A DNA stretch of 64,000 nt. Origin: CBDDKS01 sp965230335. GTDB taxonomy: Bacteria; Pseudomonadota; Gammaproteobacteria; Enterobacterales; Kangiellaceae. Position numbers and translations under genes: made by a program. How positions within the stretch are numbered: position 1 is the stretch's first letter; every line of letters starts with the position of its first letter. The notes under the pieces were generated by a model that worked only from the letters and a program-made list of their open reading frames with translations, did not search any database and was not told the origin of the DNA. The DNA lies in NCBI GenBank assembly GCA_965230335.1, contig CBDDKS010000006.1, positions 1,054,001-1,118,000 on the forward strand, written 5' to 3'. This document shows positions 52,291 through 59,733 of this stretch, piece by piece.

Positions 52291-53553
52291 TTAATATTTC
52301 TTTGAAAAATTCAATGTTACAAAAATATTTAATATATATGCAATCGAACAACATGTCGAAAACAAAGTCAATGCAACCTCAACACTAAAGCCTAAATACC
52401 AAATGATAATAAATGAAAATAATGCTGATATTAACAAAACAGTTTGAAAAATAAGATCTTGCTTTTGCTTTTCAGTAACAATATACAAATTACTTAATGG
52501 ACTTGATATAAACTTAAAAAAATACATTGGAGTTAATATCTGTGCATAATACCCAGACATTCTCCATTCTTCCCCAAAAATAAAAGAAAAAAATGTAGGC
52601 GCTATAAAAAAAAAAGTTGCAAATGGTACTATGGCAATACTAAATAATATTTTTAAAGTTCGTACACTTAAATCATAACAATCACCATCTTTAGCAAATT
52701 TTTTACTTGCTTTTTCTCTAAAAACATCCCCTATTGCTGATGCCAAAATTGTAGATGGCACCGCAATAACTCTTTGAGTTAACATGTAAAAACCAGCAAA
52801 AGAACTTAAAAACATTGTATTTAATAAAAAAACAGGGGTTTGAGTTGAGAAAGTATTTAGTCCATGTGCTATAACCAAAAACTTAGGAAATTTAATATAA
52901 CGTCGAGCCAGAGCCATAAGCTTTAGTTTAGTTACTTTTTTAAATTCATTTTTATTTAAACCACTTAAAAAACTTTTAAAAAGTAGTAAAGTGCTTAGTA
53001 ACAAACCAATAATCATACCCAAAACTAAACCAATAACTCCCATAGTACTTAATAATATTTGTGTTATAACTATGCCAAAACTTTGAACGATTCTAGATAA
53101 AGACATACTTCTATAGTTAGCATGCCTGTTACACCAAAAATTAAGAGTTTGATAAATCCCATTGAGTATTATGAGTATTAATACAAAATATACCCACATA
53201 TTTACTTGTAAATAACTAAAAGTAGTAAAAATTAAATCTTGAAAAAATATAACTATTGAAAAAAAGAATATGGCAATTAAAGCTATACTAATAAAGCATA
53301 AAACAACTAAGTTTAATGCATAAATATTGCTTTTTGGCAGCATAATAGCTAATTCATATCGACCTGTAATAAATATAGATAAAACTGAAGTTATAGATAA
53401 ACATAAAGCAAACAAACCGAACTCTTCAGGAGAATATATTCTCGTTAGTATTGGAGATACCATTAAAGGAATAAGTTGAGCTACTGTTGTCCCTGTCATT
53501 AATGTAAGAACATTCCTTGCAAATCCCTCTTTGAACGTTATATTTTTAAACAT
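52291..53553 (-). CDS. wzx: Wzx-type repeat-unit flippase
   Basis: A 420-residue MOP-superfamily membrane protein with about twelve helices. The N-terminus has FARNVLTLMTGTTVAQLIPL and SPILTRIYSPEEFGLFAL, typical of polysaccharide flippases. It would flip undecaprenyl-linked repeat units to the periplasm for Wzy. It lies 6 bases after wbpE and adjoins the acetyltransferase gene. Confidence 0.92.
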   Translation of the reverse strand: MFKNITFKEGFARNVLTLMTGTTVAQLIPLMVSPILTRIYSPEEFGLFALCLSITSVLSIFITGRYELAIMLPKSNIYALNLVVLCFISIALIAIFFFSIVIFFQDLIFTTFSYLQVNMWVYFVLILIILNGIYQTLNFWCNRHANYRSMSLSRIVQSFGIVITQILLSTMGVIGLVLGMIIGLLLSTLLLFKSFLSGLNKNEFKKVTKLKLMALARRYIKFPKFLVIAHGLNTFSTQTPVFLLNTMFLSSFAGFYMLTQRVIAVPSTILASAIGDVFREKASKKFAKDGDCYDLSVRTLKILFSIAIVPFATFFFIAPTFFSFIFGEEWRMSGYYAQILTPMYFFKFISSPLSNLYIVTEKQKQDLIFQTVLLISALFSFIIIWYLGFSVEVALTLFSTCCSIAYILNIFVTLNFSKKY

Positions 53554-53559
53554 GAATTA

Positions 53560-54663
53560 TTAACTTTCAAGAGCAAGAAGTGTAGACGAAATATCTTGTT
53601 CTTGCAAATAAGGATGCATAGGCAAGCTAAATGCTTGCTGAGAAAACTTTTCAGCTATAGAAAAGCTTCTAAAATTCCCTAAATGTTTAAATGCTGTTTG
53701 CTGATGCATGCAAGTTTGATAATAAATTGCTGTAGGAATGCTCATTTGCCTAAGCTTTTCAATCCAAAAACTTCGCTTTTCACTAATAAGAGTATATTGT
53801 GCCCATGAACTATGGTAATTTTCAGGAATAATTGGAATTATAAACTTTTCTTGTAATTCATTATTATAATATTGAGCAACTTTATTGCGACTTATTAATT
53901 CGTTAGGAAATACTTCAAGCTTTTCCAATAATATCGCAGCTTGAATTGTATCTAATCTGCTATTCATTCCTATACGAATGTTATCGTATTTGTTACTTCC
54001 TTTACCATGCACACGATAAGACTTTACTAACTCTGCTAGTTCATCATCATTAGTAAAAATAGCTCCGCCATCTCCATAGCAACCTAACGGTTTAGCCGGG
54101 AAAAAACTGGTTGTTGCTATATCACCAAATGAACCTGCTTTTTTATCATGAATACTACCGCCAAAGCCTTGAGCAGCATCTTCGATCAATTTTAAATTAT
54201 ATTTCTTAGCCAGTTTTTCAAGAACAGGATAATTTGCAGGTAAACCAAATAAATCAACAGCTATAATAGCTTTGGGATTTAATTGACCTTCGGATATAAT
54301 TTTTTTAATCTGTTTTTCTAAATCCACTGGACAGATATTAAATGTATTTGGATCTGAATCAACAAAAACGGGAGTAGCCCCAAGAAAAGCAGGAGCTTCG
54401 GCTGTTGCGAAAAATGTGAAAGTTGGACAAAAAACAGCATCACCCTTTTTTATTTCTAATGCCATCAATGAAAGTGTTAATGCATCAGTGCCATTAGCAC
54501 AAGTTATTACATGCTTAACTCCAACATAATCAGTCAACTTTTCTTCAAATTCAAAAACCTCTGGCCCCATGATATATTTTCCATGATTAAGCACATTTTG
54601 AATTCTAGAATCAATTCTATTTTTTAGATTTTGATATTGTTGTGCCAGATCAATAAATTGCAT
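53560..54663 (-). CDS. wbpE: Nucleotide-sugar aminotransferase, WbpE type
   Basis: A 367-residue PLP enzyme of the DegT/DnrJ/EryC1 family. CANGTDAL holds the phosphate, EDAAQGFGG carries the PLP Asp region, and TSFFPAKPLGCYGDGGAIFT carries the Schiff-base Lys. MNSRLDTIQAAILL follows. The sequence is close to WbpE, which aminates the 3-keto form of UDP-GlcNAcA. The wbpB-wbpD-wbpE order here is compact, with 1-3 base gaps. Confidence 0.92.
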   Translation of the reverse strand: MQFIDLAQQYQNLKNRIDSRIQNVLNHGKYIMGPEVFEFEEKLTDYVGVKHVITCANGTDALTLSLMALEIKKGDAVFCPTFTFFATAEAPAFLGATPVFVDSDPNTFNICPVDLEKQIKKIISEGQLNPKAIIAVDLFGLPANYPVLEKLAKKYNLKLIEDAAQGFGGSIHDKKAGSFGDIATTSFFPAKPLGCYGDGGAIFTNDDELAELVKSYRVHGKGSNKYDNIRIGMNSRLDTIQAAILLEKLEVFPNELISRNKVAQYYNNELQEKFIIPIIPENYHSSWAQYTLISEKRSFWIEKLRQMSIPTAIYYQTCMHQQTAFKHLGNFRSFSIAEKFSQQAFSLPMHPYLQEQDISSTLLALES

Positions 54664-54664
54664 A

Positions 54665-55255
54665 TTAAGCTTCCTCTTTTTTCATTATTAAACAGTTTCC
54701 ATTTAAAACATAAGTTTCTTTTGTATGAGGACATTGTGTTTGAGTATGACCATTTAATGGTAAATCTAATTTTTCACCATATTGACTTATCCAGCCTATT
54801 TGCTTTGCAGGAACACCAACCATTAAGGCATAAGGTTTTACATTTTTATTCACTACAGCTCCGGCTCCTATAAAGGCATATTCTCCGATGGTAATACCGC
54901 AGACAATTGTACAATTAGCTCCAAGTGTCACACCTTTTTTAACTACAGTATCCTTGTACTCATCTTTTCTTTCTATTCCTGAACGCGGATTATACACATT
55001 AGTAAATACCATACTAGGGCCACAAAATACTTCATCTTCCAAATAGACATTATCATAAATAGATACATTATTTTGTATTTTGCATCGATTACCAATAATG
55101 ACTTTGTTTCCAATAAAAACATTTTGCCCTAATGAAACACCTTCACCGATTTTTGCCCCACTACAAACATGAACAAAGTGCCAAATCCTAGAGTTTTTAC
55201 CAATAACTGCACCCGTATCGACAATAGCTGAATCATGAACAAAATAATCACTCAT
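54665..55255 (-). CDS. wbpD: UDP-amino-sugar N-acetyltransferase, WbpD type
   Basis: A 196-residue left-handed beta-helix enzyme: DYFVHDSAIVDTGAVIGK, SRIWHFVHVCSGAKIG, SLGQNVFIGNKVIIGN, CGPSMVFTNVYNPRS and IGAGAVVNKNV. It acetylates the 3-amino group made by WbpE, giving UDP-GlcNAc3NAcA. The VFTN.YNPRS segment is conserved in WbpD/WlbB-type enzymes. The last 25 residues (after QIGWISQYG) are less conserved. Confidence 0.92.
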   Translation of the reverse strand: MSDYFVHDSAIVDTGAVIGKNSRIWHFVHVCSGAKIGEGVSLGQNVFIGNKVIIGNRCKIQNNVSIYDNVYLEDEVFCGPSMVFTNVYNPRSGIERKDEYKDTVVKKGVTLGANCTIVCGITIGEYAFIGAGAVVNKNVKPYALMVGVPAKQIGWISQYGEKLDLPLNGHTQTQCPHTKETYVLNGNCLIMKKEEA

Positions 55256-55258
55256 CGT

Positions 55259-56212
55259 TTAATCAACTTTTTCGGTAAATGGATGAAGCTCAGTAGGCCT
55301 TTTAGTAATTTCTTGATTTCTGATTTGTGTAACAATTTCAATACTATTTCTGGCTTCTTCCAAATCAAAACCATTACCACCGAGTATTTGTTCGTAGCTT
55401 TTTGTATGTAAGTCTGTAAAGCCACCAGAAAATTCCATTTCTTCTCCATCAACAGTAATTGAACGAAAAGTACGTTGACCAGAGGCTTTAGCTTCAGCAG
55501 GTATATAATTGTAATTAACAGATAAAAACCAACGAACTCTTGCATATTCAAACTCCAAATAGCCAGAATTCACATCATTTTTTCTTAAGTGTGTTTCGTT
55601 AATTTTTTGCTTACCAAAAATGTACCCTAACATATCATAAAAATGAACACCTATATTAGTCGCTATACCTCCAGACTTATCTTGACTTCCTTTCCATGAA
55701 GTAAAATACCAATTACCTCGACTCGTTAAATAGGTTAAGTCCACATCATAAACTTTATTAGGATTTTCAGAAATTTCTTTTTCTACTTTAGATTTTAATT
55801 GTAAAATACTTGGATGTAATCTTAATTGAAGAATATTATTAATTTCTTTACCAGTTTCATCCTGTATGACTTTTAAAGCCTCAATATTATGCGGATTCAA
55901 TACTAAAGGTTTTTCACAAATTGCATGCGCCCCTTGACGAAGTGCAAAACGAATATGCGAGTCATGCAAGTAATTAGGAGATGCGATGCTGACATAATCT
56001 ATTTGAATGCCTTTTCTTTTTAATAAATCAATATGACGATCAAAACGTTCATATTCTACAAAAAAATCAGCCTCAGGAAAGTGACTATCGATAATACCAA
56101 CAGAATCATTTTTATCTAGGGCTGCTACTAAATTATTACCGGTATCTTTAATGGCTTTCATGTGTCTTGGTGCAATATAGCCAGCAGCACCTATTAATGC
56201 AAAATTTTTCAT
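55259..56212 (-). CDS. wbpB: UDP-GlcNAcA 3-dehydrogenase, WbpB type
   Basis: A 317-residue Gfo/Idh/MocA oxidoreductase. The Rossmann start is FALIGAAGYIAPRHMKAI; then SIASPNYLH, EKPLVLNPHNIEAL (catalytic Lys in EKP) and GGIATNIGVHFYDML. It oxidises the 3-hydroxyl of UDP-GlcNAcA before amination by WbpE. The family member WbpB recycles NAD with 2-oxoglutarate. It overlaps wzz by 4 bases (ATGA). Confidence 0.92.
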   Translation of the reverse strand: MKNFALIGAAGYIAPRHMKAIKDTGNNLVAALDKNDSVGIIDSHFPEADFFVEYERFDRHIDLLKRKGIQIDYVSIASPNYLHDSHIRFALRQGAHAICEKPLVLNPHNIEALKVIQDETGKEINNILQLRLHPSILQLKSKVEKEISENPNKVYDVDLTYLTSRGNWYFTSWKGSQDKSGGIATNIGVHFYDMLGYIFGKQKINETHLRKNDVNSGYLEFEYARVRWFLSVNYNYIPAEAKASGQRTFRSITVDGEEMEFSGGFTDLHTKSYEQILGGNGFDLEEARNSIEIVTQIRNQEITKRPTELHPFTEKVD

Positions 56213-57237
56213 TTCACCTTCTTATTTTTAGTACGTATAAAATAAAGTATTAGTGACAAAGTTACTGATATCATGCCTCCCAACAAAACACCCAATACAC
56301 AAATTAAGGCTCTCTTCGGTTTACTCTTTTCTTCAGGCACTTTTGCTGTATTTAAAGTTTTTAGTACATATTCATCTGATGCATTGGCCAACATAAGCGT
56401 TTTGGTTTGTTCTTCAATTAATTGATAAAAAATACTTTGCATATCTGCAATCGCTGTTTGTGTAATTTGTTGTTTTAAATACTCAATATTTTTTTGTGCT
56501 TCTTTAACATCCTGATCTTTCATATGCTGATTGATTGATTGAATAATAGCCTCTACCCACTGACTGGCTTTAATGGGAGAATAATACTCGATACTTAGTG
56601 AAATCAAACCTGTTTCTTTATCTTGGCTAACGGATAAATATTCTTTAAATTTTTCATAAAGCTCTCCGCTGGAAGGCTTCTCACTTCGACCAATACTAGG
56701 CCGAGGTTCTCTTAACCATACTTTTGTTTCAACATTATATAATGTGTCATCATAAATTAATTGATTGGATGGTAAGTGCCATCCTTTTACAGCAAACACT
56801 TCTGCTGCTATATTTTGCTTTTCTATAAAGATTTCTATAAATCCCCAACTTTTAATCAATTCCTGAGCAATAACATCTTTACTGGATTCACCACTACCTA
56901 AATTAATACCTGCCAGTGAAGCCAAACCACCAAATTGTCCTGCTACTTTAGATAAAGATCCTGAGTCTGATTGTGATGCAGGCGCTAATAATGCCGTAGC
57001 TTTATACATATTCGGCAAACTCAATGCATAAAAAATTGAAGCAATAGCAAAAATACTGGTGACACCAACAATCATCCATTTTCCACTCCATATAGCTTGC
57101 CATAATTCTCGTAAATCAATTTCATCATTATTAACACCATGAACAAGTTCGGCGTTTTTTAGCTCTAGCTCACGAACACGTGACTCTAAATAATCATTAC
57201 GTAGTTGTTGTTCAGATGATGGGGTTGTCGATGTCAT
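56209..57237 (-). CDS. wzz: Chain-length determinant protein Wzz
   Basis: A 342-residue polysaccharide co-polymerase. A first membrane helix lies at about 53-72 (MIVGVTSIFAIASIFYALSL) after DEIDLRELWQAIWSGKW, and a second at about 312-335 with Pro-rich PKRALICVLGVLLGG. The periplasmic part contains YKATALLAPASQ and coiled-coil stretches. There is no C-terminal kinase domain, so it is the Wzz (PCP1) type, not Wzc. It starts the block that continues with wbpB. Confidence 0.92.
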   Translation of the reverse strand: MTSTTPSSEQQLRNDYLESRVRELELKNAELVHGVNNDEIDLRELWQAIWSGKWMIVGVTSIFAIASIFYALSLPNMYKATALLAPASQSDSGSLSKVAGQFGGLASLAGINLGSGESSKDVIAQELIKSWGFIEIFIEKQNIAAEVFAVKGWHLPSNQLIYDDTLYNVETKVWLREPRPSIGRSEKPSSGELYEKFKEYLSVSQDKETGLISLSIEYYSPIKASQWVEAIIQSINQHMKDQDVKEAQKNIEYLKQQITQTAIADMQSIFYQLIEEQTKTLMLANASDEYVLKTLNTAKVPEEKSKPKRALICVLGVLLGGMISVTLSLILYFIRTKNKKVK

Positions 57238-57340
57238 TCGATTGATTGAAAAAATGTGGGGCTTATATTATTTTACTTTCGACATTAACTTATCTAAAAG
57301 TATCATTACTTACAAAAAATTCTCGTTTCATTTTTTTCAT

Positions 57341-57742
57341 TTAACTTTCTTTCATCCAATTACTAACTTCAAGCCCCGGAATTTTTGAAAAATGTTTTTC
57401 ATTATTAGTCACAATACCGTAACCCAAAGTTATTGCAGTAGAACCAATGATTAAATCAAAGTCTGCAACTGAAATACCTTGAGCACTTAATTCTGCTTTT
57501 AACAAACCAAAACATTCCAATACAACTTCTGAACTTTCAATAATGGGGAATATTTCTCTAAGCCTATGAACTTTAGCAAGATTATTTGATACTTGCTGTG
57601 ATTTATAAGCACCATATATCAGTTCTCCATAGCTTATCACTGAAATAGCTTTAGGCATTTTGCTCTGTCGTTGAAAATTGTCTAAAACAATAGCATTCCC
57701 TTTCAAGGCATAAATTAATATATCAGTGTCTAATAAATACAT
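57341..57742 (-). CDS. VapC-type PIN-domain ribonuclease toxin
   Basis: A 133-residue PIN domain. Acidic residues expected at the metal site are present: LLDTDILIYALKG, ISYGELIYGA, and later VADFDLIIGSTAITLG with TNNEKHFSKIPGL. The VapC/FitB group cleaves RNA, often initiator tRNA or rRNA, when its antitoxin is lost. Its ATG overlaps the antitoxin stop (TAATG). It lies inside the polysaccharide operon between wzi and wzz. Confidence 0.92.
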   Translation of the reverse strand: MYLLDTDILIYALKGNAIVLDNFQRQSKMPKAISVISYGELIYGAYKSQQVSNNLAKVHRLREIFPIIESSEVVLECFGLLKAELSAQGISVADFDLIIGSTAITLGYGIVTNNEKHFSKIPGLEVSNWMKES

Positions 57743-58011
57743 TATAGCGTTATATTTCGATGAGTTGAGATTGTCTCTCTGCTAGTACGTATATCATTAA
57801 TTAGCTCTTCATCTGAACGTTCATCAACCCAATGTCCACACAATTCTAAAAAATACTCTGTAGATTGTTTGTCCTTTTTATTAGGCTTTGATAAGTGAGC
57901 TTTTAAAATAGCAATCACCTCCTGACTAATAGAGCGGTTTTCCATGGCCGCTCGTCTTCCCAATAATTCATATAATTTATCATCTATAGACTTTACTTGT
58001 AATGTTGCCAC
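57742..58011 (-). CDS. FitA/VapB-type antitoxin (GTG start)
   Basis: From the GTG at 58011 this encodes 89 residues. The N-terminal ribbon-helix-helix reads ATLQVKSIDDKLYELLGRRA followed by RSISQEVIAIL, which is typical of FitA/VapB proteins. The C-terminal tail should bind the toxin. GAGG 6 bases upstream supports the GTG; longer in-frame ATG starts exist at 58032 and 58023 but overlap the binding site. It is expected to repress its own promoter in the 58012-58144 gap. Confidence 0.88.
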   Translation of the reverse strand: MATLQVKSIDDKLYELLGRRAAMENRSISQEVIAILKAHLSKPNKKDKQSTEYFLELCGHWVDERSDEELINDIRTSRETISTHRNITL

Positions 58012-58144
58012 AATACACCTCATAAAAACCAATCATTACATCTTGTCTATATCCTAGTCTCAATTTCATGAATTTGCAACCATTTTTCATGAAACTTATC
58101 TTTATCGCTTCTTTATACATTGACTGATATACCCATTAGTACTT

Positions 58145-59644
58145 TTAAAAGCCATATCGCCAATCTAAACCAAAGGTAATTTTATCAATACCTCCCAAGT
58201 TCGTATTGATGACTTCATCACGACTGAGAAGTGATAATGTAAATCCGCCAAAGTTTTGAGTATCATAATGCCAATCTAAGCCAATTTGTGAAAACTTTAT
58301 TGCATTTCCTGCAATGGAATGACCACCAAAACCATTGGTAATATTACCATCTCTATTCAATTCCACTTGACTCACTAATATATCAAAGTTGCCATATCCT
58401 TGTGTTTGAAAAAGTATTCTTAAATCTAATGAACGAGAGTCATTGTCAATCGTTGTGCCTAAAGAACGGCCTAAATAACGATAACCTGTTAGGTAAATAC
58501 TGTGCTCATATAATGTATTATAACCGTCGCCATCACCATCTAATTGTGTATCTATGTATTCAAAATTCCAAAATACAGGGGTTTTAAATAATATGGAATT
58601 GGTTGAAAAACCGAATAAATAAGCTTTTTTAGAAGGAAAGTAGCCGGCTTCATCTTCACCCACCAATTGCATATACACACTGGTAGGTAACCAGGGTAAA
58701 TGCCATGTGATATCGATCGCTGCTAATTGATTACCAGGCTCATCTTCTCGATTTTCACAATCCAAATCACCTTCATCACAATTATCCAAACCCGTTAACA
58801 TATCAATAAAAGAGTCAAAGTTTTCTGGCCGACCCTCTCCTCCCCACTGAGCAGTACGTCGAAAACCAATTTCAAGTTCATTCAATGGTTTAATACTACC
58901 TGACATACCTATCACCTTGGCATCCTTAACGGCACGCTCATCATCTAACAAACCTACAAAAGCATTAAATGTCCAAGGTCCCATCCAATTGAGTAAACGA
59001 TTTTCAAATGGCTTTGCATAATTACGTCTGAAAGAAAAAGTAGGTATAGGGCGTGCATTGTTAGATAATATTAATGAGTGTTGCCATCCAGGCCCCCACC
59101 ACTGATCAAACTGACCTATAGCAAAAATCCAATTATTAGTGACTCCTGCCAAATAACTGCCATCAAAATGTTTATCATCATCATCTTGCGCATCTGGTAC
59201 TAAAGTGGCTTCAAGATTCCAAGCCAAATGAGACGTCATACCTATTGTTCGTGTAGATAACTCTCTTTTATCCCGAGTTTTATCTCCAAATTGCCTTAAT
59301 ATGACAGGTTCTGAACGAAAACTTGCACGTAGTTCTGTTTTATTGGCGCCTTTACCCGTCGACTTTCTTCCTTCTCTTAGTACCCGAAAATAAGAACGAT
59401 GATAATCTACTGGAATTTGCCCTACGTTGATAGATTCCAAATCACGAATGAGTGGCCCCCAGGTTAAAGGCCAGGTAGAAACCGGTGTTTTAATAATACC
59501 TAAATTCACTAATAATTCTATATCAGCTCTAAGCCAGGCTTGATCAGGTGTAATCCAGGGTTCTGCTTTTATTGTTGTGTGAAAAACAACAAAATTTAAA
59601 AACAAACCAAGAAAACAAAAAGAATATTTATGTTTTAAAAGCAT
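58145..59644 (-). CDS. wzi: Capsule assembly protein Wzi family
   Basis: A 499-residue outer-membrane beta-barrel with signal peptide (cut near IKAEP). The N-terminal helical part has DQAWLRADIELLVNLGIIKT and WPLTWGPLIRDL. The barrel has FAIGQFDQWWGPGWQHSLIL, typical of the Wzi family, and ends FGLDWRYGF. In group 1 capsules Wzi anchors polymer at the cell surface. It lies 89 bases after the export gene. The Cys/Asp/Glu-rich insert at about 285-305 is a likely external loop. Confidence 0.92.
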   Translation of the reverse strand: MLLKHKYSFCFLGLFLNFVVFHTTIKAEPWITPDQAWLRADIELLVNLGIIKTPVSTWPLTWGPLIRDLESINVGQIPVDYHRSYFRVLREGRKSTGKGANKTELRASFRSEPVILRQFGDKTRDKRELSTRTIGMTSHLAWNLEATLVPDAQDDDDKHFDGSYLAGVTNNWIFAIGQFDQWWGPGWQHSLILSNNARPIPTFSFRRNYAKPFENRLLNWMGPWTFNAFVGLLDDERAVKDAKVIGMSGSIKPLNELEIGFRRTAQWGGEGRPENFDSFIDMLTGLDNCDEGDLDCENREDEPGNQLAAIDITWHLPWLPTSVYMQLVGEDEAGYFPSKKAYLFGFSTNSILFKTPVFWNFEYIDTQLDGDGDGYNTLYEHSIYLTGYRYLGRSLGTTIDNDSRSLDLRILFQTQGYGNFDILVSQVELNRDGNITNGFGGHSIAGNAIKFSQIGLDWHYDTQNFGGFTLSLLSRDEVINTNLGGIDKITFGLDWRYGF

Positions 59645-59733
59645 TAAAACTGCACAATTACAAAATCATGAAGGCAAAGTTTTATCATCTTTAATATTTC
59701 ACTTTAATTCAAATAATTTAAGAGAAATCAACT

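Noticed and set aside
55252..55551. 99-codon frame on the minus strand
   Set aside because: It is an out-of-frame reading inside the well-supported WbpB-type gene.
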